A stretch of DNA of 64,000 nucleotides from Hyphomicrobium_A sp963745205 (GTDB lineage Bacteria; Pseudomonadota; Alphaproteobacteria; Rhizobiales; Hyphomicrobiaceae): the NCBI GenBank assembly GCA_963745205.1, contig CAVUWX010000001.1, positions 62,001 to 126,000 on the forward strand, written 5' to 3'. Under the pieces are notes generated by a model. That model was given only the letters and a program-made list of their open reading frames with translations. It ran no database searches and had not been told where the DNA came from. The position numbers and the translations under genes are program-made. Below are positions 9,180 through 18,397 of this stretch, one piece after another. The stretch's first letter is position 1. Every line of letters begins with the position of its first letter.

Positions 9180-10652
9180 TCAGCCGGTGCCTATGGGATT
9201 TATCCCCACGGTCTTAAACACACGCGCACCCGTGTATCTTTGTTTTCCCTCAACACGTTCCCGACAGATTATTGCGAGAGCGAGCGCAATGAAGAAGATG
9301 ACGCCGGGATTAGCGCTGCCACCAGAAATGCTGGACGTCAGAAGCGAGGCCAGTGCAGAGGCACGCGCGCTTTTAGCGAGAGCGATGCTTTTTTTATCCA
9401 GGGTACCATCAAGTCCATTCATTCCGGTCACGAGGAACGCCACGAGTGCGCCTATCATTAAGGCTCCAATGATGCCCAGCTGTGAGAATACAGAGATGAC
9501 CCAGCTTGAGGATCGAGAGCTTCCCATTCCAATCCCGAGACCTGCCGTGTCGAAGAAGGAGGCGAGGCTCTGCGTGTTCCAGTAAGCTCGCTGGACCCCC
9601 GATCCCGATGCTTGCTTGTCGAAGACCATTGAGTTGATCAATTCGATGAAGGGGTCGAACAAGTTTCGATCGCTGAGGTACACGAAGCCCAGAACCGTTA
9701 TGCCGGTCACGATGGCTCCCGCGACCATCAGGTCGCGGGTATGCAAACGATTCAACAGCGAAGAGTGAAGCAGGGAGAAGGTTGGTGGAAGTGCGAGGAT
9801 TGCTAGCGCCACATAAGCAGTTGAAGAGGTCGAGAATACGAGAAGTACTAAGAGGGCCACAGCAAGGCTCAGGGCAAGTCTGGAGCCTGTGGCCCTCCAA
9901 TAGGTAAAGACAAAAGCTAGACATGAAACCCCCGCCCCGGCGAAGGCGGAAGCCTCAGAGAACCCGCCGGTTACACGCCAGAAGTTACTGACCTCGTTGT
10001 CTGTTAGCATGGCGTAGCTTGCGCTTCGGATCGGACGTAGGACATCTCCGAGACCCATCAGTTTGCCGCCGAGGTCGATCGCACCCAAAATCACCTGAAG
10101 GCATGCAAATGTAAGGAATCCACGCCGCACTGCATCTTGCGCTGGGTTATGGCGCGCGAGCGACAAGAAGGCGTAGAAGGTGAGAACATCCAGCATAAAA
10201 TAAGCGGGCTGTGTGATATTGCCAGAAACTGGCGCGAGCGTCCGTTCAAGAATTTGACCTCCAACAGGGACGAATACCGAAGTCTGGTCGATGAACAGCC
10301 GAGGAAGGATAATTGCTCCGGCCGCGACATAGATCGCGAGGGCAAGAACGAGCCAAGGTACCCAGTGATGTTTGAAAATCGCGATGATGTCTTCTGCGAA
10401 GTCACGGCGCTGAAGCACAGTTAACAAGAGCATAAGTTGAAAAATAGAAAAAATTAAGGGAGACGATGCCCCAAGCGCGCTTAAGGCAACGATTGCCGTG
10501 GTCCCGAACGCAAGGGACGCGAACAGCGCGATGATGACGGACGACCCGAGGCAGTACCCAAGGATCAGGAGGCCGGCGCAAACGAGAATCCCTGCCGGTA
10601 ATATTTCCACGGCTTCAGCTCCTGTCCGTTTGCCGCATAGGTAGCGGCTCAT
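9180..10652 (-). CDS. O-antigen/exopolysaccharide polymerase (Wzy-like), polytopic membrane protein
   Basis: About 490 residues with roughly a dozen hydrophobic segments spread along the sequence, such as ILVCAGLLILGYCLG, LVLALAIYVAAGAII and LSLAVALLVLLVF, and a long external loop between the later helices. This is the architecture of O-antigen ligase/polymerase (Wzy) proteins, whose primary sequences are poorly conserved. It sits between GT4 genes, and a Wzx flippase is encoded 6 kb away, as expected for Wzx/Wzy-dependent synthesis. Start 10652 overlaps the preceding gene by 38 bases; a start at 10742 is possible but adds a polar, cysteine-rich stretch. Confidence 0.75.
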   Translation of the reverse strand: MSRYLCGKRTGAEAVEILPAGILVCAGLLILGYCLGSSVIIALFASLAFGTTAIVALSALGASSPLIFSIFQLMLLLTVLQRRDFAEDIIAIFKHHWVPWLVLALAIYVAAGAIILPRLFIDQTSVFVPVGGQILERTLAPVSGNITQPAYFMLDVLTFYAFLSLARHNPAQDAVRRGFLTFACLQVILGAIDLGGKLMGLGDVLRPIRSASYAMLTDNEVSNFWRVTGGFSEASAFAGAGVSCLAFVFTYWRATGSRLALSLAVALLVLLVFSTSSTAYVALAILALPPTFSLLHSSLLNRLHTRDLMVAGAIVTGITVLGFVYLSDRNLFDPFIELINSMVFDKQASGSGVQRAYWNTQSLASFFDTAGLGIGMGSSRSSSWVISVFSQLGIIGALMIGALVAFLVTGMNGLDGTLDKKSIALAKSARASALASLLTSSISGGSANPGVIFFIALALAIICRERVEGKQRYTGARVFKTVGINPIGTG

Positions 10653-11997
10653 TGGGCCGGAAAGCCCGACCACGGCTCTCCGAGCGCAGAAGTTTGTGGA
10701 GCACCGCAGAGCCGTCATGCACGCAGCATATCCCGGAATCAATCATGTGCATGAGAGAGAGGTATTGTTCTGCGATGCGCGCCCAAGTGAACTCGCCTGC
10801 ACGCGCTCTCCCCTTTGCAATAAGGGCCGTTCGAAGGTCGGCTTCGACCTTCAATCGCCTGACCTCACGCACCCAACCTTGATCGTCCTCGGGGTCGACA
10901 AATAAGGCTGCATCCCCGCACACTTCCGGCAAGCATGGTGCATTCGAAGCCACGACGGGGCAGCCGTGAACCATCGCCTCGACGACCGGCAGCCCGAAAC
11001 CCTCAATGCGTGACGGGAACAAGAAGCACAGCGCATGCATGAAGAGCTTAGCCAAGTCATCGTCGTTGATACGACCGAGGAGCCGCACGTTTTCAGGGGT
11101 TTTGGGACCAAAGCTCGCAATCGACCCCCTGTTGAGTGCCCCGACGACGTAGACATCCAGCCCCAACTCATCAAGGTGCGGAGCGATCCGCCATATAAGC
11201 TCCCCGTTCTTGTATCGTTGAGAGCGTCCGATATAAAGCACGAATGGTCTTGCACCGAGCAAAAGAACGGAATTCCGAGCGTTCCAGCGCAATGCATGAT
11301 CGCTACCATTATATGTCACAACCGTCTTGTTCGCAGTGGCAATACCATAATGCGCCAGATGCTCGCGCGATAACTCCGAAACCGTTGCCACACAGGCTGC
11401 ATTTCGCCCCAAGATAGGAAGGATAATACGGTGCGCGAGACGAAATAGCAGTCCATAGCTTTCGGGCATAATCCGAGTGTGCAGATCGTGAATGCAAACG
11501 ATGTGCCGCTGAATAAACATCGGGGCCAGATTGCAGAAGCTGAGCAGACCACCTTCAACATGGTGCGGGAGCTGTGTCTGGACCCAGAATTGTGGGAGCC
11601 GTGGCGCAGCGAACTCAGGGACGACGCGGACGCTGATGGCTTTGACCGGCAGGTCCTTGGGTGGTCGAGGAGCTACAAGCCTGAACTCAAGACCCTCTGT
11701 GAGCACATGTCGAGACCCAACAAGTGCATCTAGAGCCAGTGTGACCTCGCGAGCATAGCGAGCTACTCCCGTCGGCTGCAAGGTCACAAAATCGCCGTTG
11801 ATGGTCCAGACACGAGGCTTAAGAGTTAGGGTTTCTATTGGCGAAATCCCAAACGTCCTGTGCCACCGGGGACGCGATTGGGAACAATTTGGAATGGCAA
11901 CGGGCATATCTTTAGCGGCACTTCGCATCAATTGGGCCGACGGCATCTGGAACGTCGCAGCTAGTGCATCTTTCAAAGTGTGAAATCTTACGGGCAA
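10615..11997 (-). CDS. Family 4 glycosyltransferase
   Basis: A 460-residue GT4 enzyme. The recognisable core starts near residue 62 with VWTINGDFVTLQPTGVARYA and runs through IGRSQRYKNGELI (donor loop) and PSRIEGFGLPVVEAMVHG (E-x7-E) to LPEVCGDAALFVDPEDD. The first 60 residues have no counterpart in the similar GT4 at 6109-7254, so the true start may be downstream, for example near residue 43-60. Its 3' end overlaps the start of the Wzy-like gene, which suggests coupled expression. The sugar specificity is unknown. Confidence 0.85.
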   Translation of the reverse strand: MPVRFHTLKDALAATFQMPSAQLMRSAAKDMPVAIPNCSQSRPRWHRTFGISPIETLTLKPRVWTINGDFVTLQPTGVARYAREVTLALDALVGSRHVLTEGLEFRLVAPRPPKDLPVKAISVRVVPEFAAPRLPQFWVQTQLPHHVEGGLLSFCNLAPMFIQRHIVCIHDLHTRIMPESYGLLFRLAHRIILPILGRNAACVATVSELSREHLAHYGIATANKTVVTYNGSDHALRWNARNSVLLLGARPFVLYIGRSQRYKNGELIWRIAPHLDELGLDVYVVGALNRGSIASFGPKTPENVRLLGRINDDDLAKLFMHALCFLFPSRIEGFGLPVVEAMVHGCPVVASNAPCLPEVCGDAALFVDPEDDQGWVREVRRLKVEADLRTALIAKGRARAGEFTWARIAEQYLSLMHMIDSGICCVHDGSAVLHKLLRSESRGRAFRPNEPLPMRQTDRS

Positions 11998-12020
11998 TGA
12001 ACGAATATCGACATATCCGT

Positions 12021-13309
12021 TCAGTCCGTGGCCGATCGCATCGAGAGATCGGCGCCGGTTAAAAGTTGAGACCAGCTTCTAAGGAACCGTTCCTTGGATA
12101 GGTGTGCTGCATGGCGCTTTGCGCGGACAAGAAGACGACGACGCTCATCGGTGCTCATGTCGACGAGTTGAGTAATGCCGTTTCGGATAGAATTACCGAA
12201 AGCGGATCGACCAGGATCGCTCCCTCGCCCACAGCCTCCCGCTGTGCATCACTCATGCCAACCACCGACACGAGCCCTTGCTGAGCCGCCTCTAGCGCGG
12301 GCAGGCCGAAGCCCTCCAAGAGACTAGGCAGTACAAAACCAGTTGCGTGCCGATAGAGCCAACAAACCTCCGCATCAGATTGGTATCCAAGGTATCGGAC
12401 ACCTTGCGTGCGCTGAGCCAGGGACTTCACGATGTCCGCGCTGTTTCCACGTGGGCCGCAGAATACATACGAATAACCGCGCTCACGAAGGCCGCTTGCA
12501 GCAAAGGCTTCGATAATGCGCTCATGGTTTTTTCGTGTTTCAAGCGCTCCCACCGTCAATAGAAAGGGCGGCCTTATACCTGGTGGTGCTCTTTCCGCGA
12601 CCGAGTCCACCTCTGCCCTAACGTAAAGCGGAATTACCTGAAGGAACCGATAGTCGCGGCCGAACCAGGATATAAACTCATCTCGCGTCGCCTGGCTGAC
12701 GAAGACAATTCCAGGTTTTTTCAACCTAATCTTGGCATACGCTTGCTGGTAGAGGCTCGTCGTCGCATGATCAAAGAAATCAGGGTGCGTCAGAGGCCCA
12801 ACATCGTGACACAGTACGATGTCCCGCTCCTCAAGTCGGGACCCCAGCACATATAGAGGGTCGAGGAACAGCGTGGCAGCTGCGCTCCCAGCACCCCTTT
12901 TGGACGTCCAGTGGCGAAGCGTTCGGAGCTCAAAAAGCATCGCTCGGCCGAGCAGCCGTCTTCTCAGACCGCTCGGCTCCACTTCGCCGCGACAGCGCCA
13001 ATAGCGTACCCCAGCAAAAGCATTAGGTAGACTTTGCACAATGTCCCGACCGACATAGTACGCTCCCGTTCTATTGATTAACGCCAGCGAGAAATCAACA
13101 ACATAACTTAGCCTGGCATCTGTCTCATGCCGAATCTGCTCGCCATCCGCGGAGATCGGAAATTCCGCAGCATCGTACATGGCATTTTGCTCTCTATTCG
13201 CCTCTAGGTTTAGGCCATCAGGTGACAGCGGAGCTGTCCGGGTTGGGGACACGGGCAAATATTCGGGAAACAATTGCGTTATTTGCATCTCGCTGCATTC
13301 TGGTGTCAC
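12021..13309 (-). pseudogene. Family 4 glycosyltransferase broken by a one-base frameshift near its C-terminus
   Basis: The open frame from GTG 13309 contains the GT4 marks GALETRKNHERIIEAF and LLEGFGLPALEAAQQG, then reaches ILVDPLSV and stops at 12155. In the -1 frame the sequence continues as NSIRNGITQLVDMSTDERRR and ends after LSKERFLRSWSQLL at a TGA at 12021, which is the expected last helix of the family. One base is missing near 12195. The protein that would be made lacks about 55 residues, including the helix that packs back on the N-terminal domain, so activity is doubtful. A sequencing error is equally possible. ATG 13288 is an alternative start. Confidence 0.8.
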
Positions 13310-13640
13310 TAGTCATTTTTGGGAGTTGACTCCAGATGAGGAGTCAATCTCCGCTGGCGCAGCGGCCCGTTTTATTTGAGATCAATCGCAGAATACGCTA
13401 CTCGAGGTCGAGCTAACATTCACTCAAAAGGGCTGATCCCAAGACATGCTAAGGAGGTAGGCGGTGGCGTCGGCTACCTCGGAATGAAGGCGGAGAACGA
13501 AGTGCGCCGGGATCAACCATGCGGGTTCTGTCCACTCGCTCGACCATGCCTACGGGTGATAATCTTGACGCGCTGGGCTTTGGCATAGCGATAAAGCCTG
13601 CGTCCCATGGTTCCAAACCGTCATATTTGAAAGGCAGGTC
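13310..13640. other. Divergent intergenic region between GT4 (minus) and GT2 (plus)
   Basis: No gene is supported in this 331-base stretch. It must hold the promoters of both flanking genes. On the plus strand TTGACG at 13565-13570 with GCGATA 17 bases later is a possible weak -35/-10 pair for the GT2 gene. No hairpin or clear operator is visible. Confidence 0.35.
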
Positions 13641-14525
13641 ATGCGCATTGCGGTAGGCATCGCGACTGCAGGAAGACGGACGATGCTGAGCGAGACCCTG
13701 CAGGAGATCGCCGAACAATGCCGTTCCCCGGACTGCGTGATCATTTGCCCTGCCCGAGCCGGCGACTTAGATCAGCAAATGCTGTCGCGTCTTCCCTACC
13801 CGACCAAAATCGTATCGAGCTCGCCAGGCTCGGCGCACCAGCGCAACGCAATCTTGAGAGCAAGCCAAGGTCTAGACGCTATTGTCTTCTTTGACGATGA
13901 TTTCTTCCCATCGCAGAGCTACCTTGCCAATGCTGAAACCATCCTCGGACGTGAGGACAATGTGGTCGTAGCAACGGGCACGCTCATAGAGGATGGTATC
14001 AACGGGCCAGGACTTACGCCCAACCGTGCGCGGGAGCGACTTGCAACCCTACCCTTGCAATGCCATGCGGGCAATCTCACGCCCGACTACGCCGCGTATG
14101 GTTGTAATATGGTCGTGCGCCTTGCGCCGGTGCGGCAGTATGGGGTCCAATTCGATGAGGCACTGCCGCTCTATGCATGGCAGGAGGACATCGACTTTAG
14201 TCGGCAGATGGCCTCTTTTGGCAGGATCGTTCGCGCGGACGCACTGACCGGCATCCATCTGGGTATTAAGCGTGGCCGAACTTCGGGTGTGAAGTTCGGA
14301 TACTCCCAAGTCGCCAACCCCGTCTACCTCATGCGAAAGGGCACCGTGTCCTTGTCGTTTAGCGGCCGAACCATGATGAGAAACCTGCTCGCAAATTTGG
14401 TGCGTTCATTCCACCCAGAGGCCTACATCGACAGACGTGGTCGGTTAAAAGGAAATCTGCTTGCTATTCTGGACCTAGTTCGAGGGCGCCTGCACCCGCA
14501 GAGAATTCTAGAGATTGATCCGTAA
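13641..14525 (+). CDS. Family 2 glycosyltransferase
   Basis: A 294-residue GT2-type enzyme: VGIATAGRRTMLSETLQEI at the N-terminus, SPGSAHQRNAILRASQG before the metal site, and IVFFDDDFFPSQSYL as an expanded DxD motif. YAWQEDIDFSRQMASFG near residue 180 matches the catalytic ED region of GT2 enzymes. GGCAGGTC lies just before ATG 13641. It is the only plus-strand glycosyltransferase in the 4.5-25 kb block, with its own promoter region, so it may be expressed separately from the minus-strand operons. Confidence 0.85.
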   Translation: MRIAVGIATAGRRTMLSETLQEIAEQCRSPDCVIICPARAGDLDQQMLSRLPYPTKIVSSSPGSAHQRNAILRASQGLDAIVFFDDDFFPSQSYLANAETILGREDNVVVATGTLIEDGINGPGLTPNRARERLATLPLQCHAGNLTPDYAAYGCNMVVRLAPVRQYGVQFDEALPLYAWQEDIDFSRQMASFGRIVRADALTGIHLGIKRGRTSGVKFGYSQVANPVYLMRKGTVSLSFSGRTMMRNLLANLVRSFHPEAYIDRRGRLKGNLLAILDLVRGRLHPQRILEIDP

Positions 14526-14571
14526 TGGCAATTTCGCTAAAATGTAACTTTGCGCGAGGGTTAACGCTAAG

Positions 14572-15624
14572 TCATCGTAGCGGTTTGACGAGGAAACAAT
14601 TTAACGCGCGGCATAGCTGGCGCTGGGCGGAAACCCCTAGGTGGAATGCTATGCGTGCCGCATATTGAGCGGTCCGTTTCCCCGGCCACTCCGCAACCGC
14701 CATCACGTAGTCGACAGTGGATGGTAGAGCGGAAGCCAGACGCAACCATTCGCGATGCTGCTTTAATAATGTCGATTGTCGTGTGACTTGCCAAAGCAAC
14801 AAATGCCGATAATAGAATTGCAAATGACGCTTACGGCACATTCGATAGTCCTTTTCGGTATCAAACGCGCTCGGTCCCCAACGATCAATTAACTGAAGAT
14901 CGGCCAAAAGCTTCATGCGGGCAGGCGACACAATTTTTTCTGTCACGGAATTGCTATGGATTCGCGTGAAAACCAGAGGTTCGTGAACGAAGCCGAATTT
15001 GCTCCTTGAGAGCGCACTCATTGCAGCGTCCATGTCGCTACTCATAACTGGCGCCCCCTTAAATTGCTGAAGATAGAAGGGATCTGGTAGCCCACGAGCC
15101 GGAATACGATAGAGGCAATGAAGATGAGGAGGAGAACCATGGATCTTATTGAGCAGCGCACCACGCAATATTGCTCGCCCGTCAAAAACCTCAATTTCTG
15201 TGGGAAGTCCGTCCCCGACCAGTCTTTCACCCAGCCATTCCTGACAACCGATGATGCCGACGTCTGGCCAGCGCTCACCAAGGCCGACCATCTTTTCGAT
15301 GCATGTGGATGTCATTAGGTCGTCCGCGGGGAGAAGCCGAAAGTAGCGAGCGTCGCGCGGAACTAGACGCAAGACTGAATTCCAGTTTTCGACAATCGGG
15401 ATAGTTTGCGCATTGCGCGAACATATAATCGGAACCTGCTGCCCGGCCGTATAACTAGCAATTATTGACGCTGTTTCGTCGGTACTTGCGTTGTCGAGTA
15501 CGCAATGCACTAAATTTGGGTATGTTTGTTCCTGAACACACTTCATTGCTTCAGCGAGGAACGGAGCGCCGTTATAGACCGGTGTAGCAATTACAACGAG
15601 GGGAAGCGATTTAGTGTTCCGCAT
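14572..15624 (-). CDS. Family 2 glycosyltransferase (paralogue of the gene at 4.5 kb)
   Basis: A 350-residue GT2 enzyme with VVIATPVYNGAPFL, LDNASTDETASII and LPADDLMTSTCIEKM, in the same order as the paralogue at 4509-5513. The shared C-terminal half (LQLIDRWGPSAFDTEKDYR, then RKRHLQFYYRHLL) goes beyond the generic GT2 fold and shows common descent. It is the last gene of a minus-strand series that starts at the cytidylyltransferase at 23.4 kb, separated from the CheR-like gene by about 160 bases. It probably adds a sugar related to that added by its paralogue. Confidence 0.85.
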   Translation of the reverse strand: MRNTKSLPLVVIATPVYNGAPFLAEAMKCVQEQTYPNLVHCVLDNASTDETASIIASYTAGQQVPIICSRNAQTIPIVENWNSVLRLVPRDARYFRLLPADDLMTSTCIEKMVGLGERWPDVGIIGCQEWLGERLVGDGLPTEIEVFDGRAILRGALLNKIHGSPPHLHCLYRIPARGLPDPFYLQQFKGAPVMSSDMDAAMSALSRSKFGFVHEPLVFTRIHSNSVTEKIVSPARMKLLADLQLIDRWGPSAFDTEKDYRMCRKRHLQFYYRHLLLWQVTRQSTLLKQHREWLRLASALPSTVDYVMAVAEWPGKRTAQYAARIAFHLGVSAQRQLCRALNCFLVKPLR

Positions 15625-15784
15625 CTGGATTCCAGTGCCCGTCCGGAGCTAGCCGTTGAACAATATATTGGACTCCGCGCAGTGACCCATCGATGAAGTT
15701 GCACTCGTTATTCTCACACGCAATTGCTTGCGAATCGTTCCTGCGGCAAGCTGAAGAAACCGAGAGAATACGGACTCCCCTGAT

Positions 15785-16828
15785 TTAAATCACTTGAAAT
15801 GCTGCAGTGTAACGTATTTGCCAATCTGGCCTTCGCCGGTCAAGCGGCTCGAGGCCCCACCACTGCCATGGCCAGTCGGCGCGGACGGACGGGTCGCCGT
15901 CGTGGATTTCCGCCGCCAACTCCGGCACTGGATTCCAGCCGAGGTCAAATGCAACCTTGGTTCGAACATCCAGATCAACGCCTGAAACAAAAAGGTGGTT
16001 ACCGGGCCCGACTAGGCGAGCGAAATTGCGGAGGCATTTTTCCGCATCCGAGGGAGCCATGTGGCAAAGGAAATTACTTGCGACGACCATATCCTGAGAC
16101 CCAAAAATGTTAATGATCTCTGCATCGGCAGCATCAGCGAGTTTCCAAGTGATCCCTTCCCGAAGCCACGATTTAACTGTGGCCTGATCGCCTTCCCAAT
16201 CGAACATTTCCTGCATTTCTGCCTTGGTCATTCGTGCAAAAATTGAAGCAGAGACCAACTGGGAGGTGTTGCGATCGTAAATGCCCCTTTCCGCGAAGTG
16301 CAAGATTGCCTCTGAAATATCTGAGGCATGCAGGACGACGTTTAGGTCCGGTCGGGCTGATCGGATAGTCCAGAGGATCGAATAGACCTCAGCGCCGATA
16401 CTGCAACCCAACACAACAATTCTCAAAGTCGCGCCGTGGGCTTTCTGCGCGGCTATGCGCCGCATCAACTCGAGCGCCGGGCGGTTCCGAAAAAAGAACG
16501 TGCCGAAAATCTGGTGGTGCCTGGCACGCAAGCGGACAAACCTGTGCAACCACGCCCCGTAAGAGCGGAGAAGATGCGAATCGCGCACGCGAGCGGGCAA
16601 CCGCTGCCAAATCTGCTGGTTCAGTCGTAAATAGAAGCGCGCGGGCGACTTTCCGAAGACCTGCAAACGGGCCGCCTGTGCCAAGATCGGTGGAGACGCC
16701 TGGTTGATTATCATATTGAAAAACTGTAAGCGGATTTCTGTAGGGGGAGGACTCCGACAGGAAACAGGCCTCGTCGTTGCCAAAAAACTAGAACGCTCCT
16801 GATCCAAGGTTTCACGATATCGCTCCAT
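15785..16828 (-). CDS. CheR-like SAM-dependent methyltransferase
   Basis: A 347-residue protein whose C-terminal two thirds match the CheR methyltransferase fold: LRIVVLGCSIGAEVYSI is motif I with the CheR-type 'GCSxGxExYS' form, HASDISEAILHFAERGIYD is the SAM-binding acidic region, and MVVASNFLCHM is motif IV. CheR enzymes methylate receptor glutamates, but no chemotaxis gene is nearby. In a polysaccharide locus, CheR-like proteins are more likely to methylate sugars or act as lone enzymes. It lies 18 bases downstream of wzx and is probably in the same transcript. Confidence 0.75.
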   Translation of the reverse strand: MERYRETLDQERSSFLATTRPVSCRSPPPTEIRLQFFNMIINQASPPILAQAARLQVFGKSPARFYLRLNQQIWQRLPARVRDSHLLRSYGAWLHRFVRLRARHHQIFGTFFFRNRPALELMRRIAAQKAHGATLRIVVLGCSIGAEVYSILWTIRSARPDLNVVLHASDISEAILHFAERGIYDRNTSQLVSASIFARMTKAEMQEMFDWEGDQATVKSWLREGITWKLADAADAEIINIFGSQDMVVASNFLCHMAPSDAEKCLRNFARLVGPGNHLFVSGVDLDVRTKVAFDLGWNPVPELAAEIHDGDPSVRADWPWQWWGLEPLDRRRPDWQIRYTAAFQVI

Positions 16829-16846
16829 CCATCAGGTTCATGATAT

Positions 16847-18397
16847 TCACGCCGGCCTCACGGCTGATCTAAATTCTTCTTTCGGCCGAGGCTGGGATCG
16901 TGGCAATAAATGCGATAGCAGGTCGAGGTAGACATGTCTCCGGTTCATGACAAACAAGAGCAGCCAAGCGTAAATGCCCCAAACAAGGCCTAGCCCAACC
17001 AAAAGGTAGGGGATGGGTTCGAGTCTGCCATCGAGAGTGAACTTCACAAGTAGGCCCACCGCGCCTGCGAGCAAGCCGGAAAGTAACGGTGGTTTGGTAG
17101 CTTCCCAAAGATCCGGCCAAGTGATTCCAGTGCCGAGCTTGGACCAGGCCGCAATGGGGATGAGCAGAATTGTCAGCGCCGACGAGTACCCCAAGGCGAC
17201 TCCTGCGGGACCGTGACTTAAGCCCAGCAGGATCCCCACAATTACCAGAGGCGTCGCCGCCATGCTGATGCCCAAGGACCTCCCCACCCGGCCCGTGGAT
17301 ATGACCAATAACGAGAACGGGTTGGCCACCGCGAACACCAACGATACCGGGGCAAGCAACCTGAAGATCGGCGCCGCCTCCATCCATTGGGCACCCAGCA
17401 CGATGCGGACTATTTCACCCGCAAACAGCGCGCACGTGATCGTAACTGGGATGGTGAACGACGTGAGTAACGAGTAGATAGTAAGGAAAGACTTAGCCAC
17501 GCGTTCGGCATCATGCTGAATCCGAGAAAGTGCCGGGAGGGCCACGCCCCCGACCGAGGCATTCAATTCTTGAACCGGCAACGTGACGAGCTGGTATGCG
17601 CGCCCATACAGTCCGAGCGCGTCAGCCCCCCAAAAGCGACCAATAAGAAATTTGTCCGCGTTCCATAATAAGAATACAAGCAAGTTGTTACAGGTGGCTA
17701 ACCCGCCAAAATGGAGCATTGACAGGGTACCGCACTTGCGGCGCGGGAGCCCTGGGATCCAAGGAACGGCCAGCCACGTACCGGCAGCGATTACGATCGA
17801 ACCGACGAGAGTCATGCCCACTAGCGACCAGTAACGGCAACCCAGCAAAGCCATGACGATTCCCGTCGCAGAAGCAACCGCGACAGACAACACACCGATC
17901 TTCGCCTGCGTCACGAATCGCATACCCCGCCTAAGTAGCGCGCCGTGCTGGGCCGACAGCCCGTTGAACACAAACGCCACGCCCGAGACCACCGAGACCC
18001 AATATAAGCGGGGCTCGTGGAAAAACGTGACAAGGAGCGGGGCTAACGCCGCGCAGATTATGGCGAGCACTACCCCAACTCCGGCGTTGAGCCAAAAAAG
18101 GGTTGATGTCTGCTCGTGCGTGACCTCAAGCTTTTGGATGGTCGCCGTCGCTAAACCAACGTCCTGAAAAAGACCGAGAAAGCCGGTCACCACAACTATC
18201 ATCCCCTGCAAGCCAAAATCTTGCGGTGATAGCAACCGCGCCAACACTATGGTCGTTGCGGTTAGTATCATGAACTTCAAACCTTGTGCCAACGCGGTGA
18301 CGAAACTACCTCTCACCAACCCGCGCCGCAAATCAGCCAGAGGGGGCTGCGTAAGGCTTTTATACCCGATAGAGCGTCCGTTCACATTCTCACTCAT
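16847..18397 (-). CDS. Polysaccharide flippase (Wzx/WzxC-like, MOP superfamily)
   Basis: A 516-residue membrane protein with 12-14 hydrophobic segments. The N-terminal region (GLVRGSFVTALAQGLKFMI, then ARLLSPQDFGLQGMIVVV) is the typical beginning of polysaccharide-synthesis PST/WzxC transporters. It would flip the lipid-linked repeat unit across the inner membrane. Its start codon overlaps the stop of the upstream pyruvyl transferase gene as ATGA (18394-18397), a strong sign of translational coupling. The C-terminus ends with a charged cytoplasmic tail. Confidence 0.88.
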   Translation of the reverse strand: MSENVNGRSIGYKSLTQPPLADLRRGLVRGSFVTALAQGLKFMILTATTIVLARLLSPQDFGLQGMIVVVTGFLGLFQDVGLATATIQKLEVTHEQTSTLFWLNAGVGVVLAIICAALAPLLVTFFHEPRLYWVSVVSGVAFVFNGLSAQHGALLRRGMRFVTQAKIGVLSVAVASATGIVMALLGCRYWSLVGMTLVGSIVIAAGTWLAVPWIPGLPRRKCGTLSMLHFGGLATCNNLLVFLLWNADKFLIGRFWGADALGLYGRAYQLVTLPVQELNASVGGVALPALSRIQHDAERVAKSFLTIYSLLTSFTIPVTITCALFAGEIVRIVLGAQWMEAAPIFRLLAPVSLVFAVANPFSLLVISTGRVGRSLGISMAATPLVIVGILLGLSHGPAGVALGYSSALTILLIPIAAWSKLGTGITWPDLWEATKPPLLSGLLAGAVGLLVKFTLDGRLEPIPYLLVGLGLVWGIYAWLLLFVMNRRHVYLDLLSHLLPRSQPRPKEEFRSAVRPA

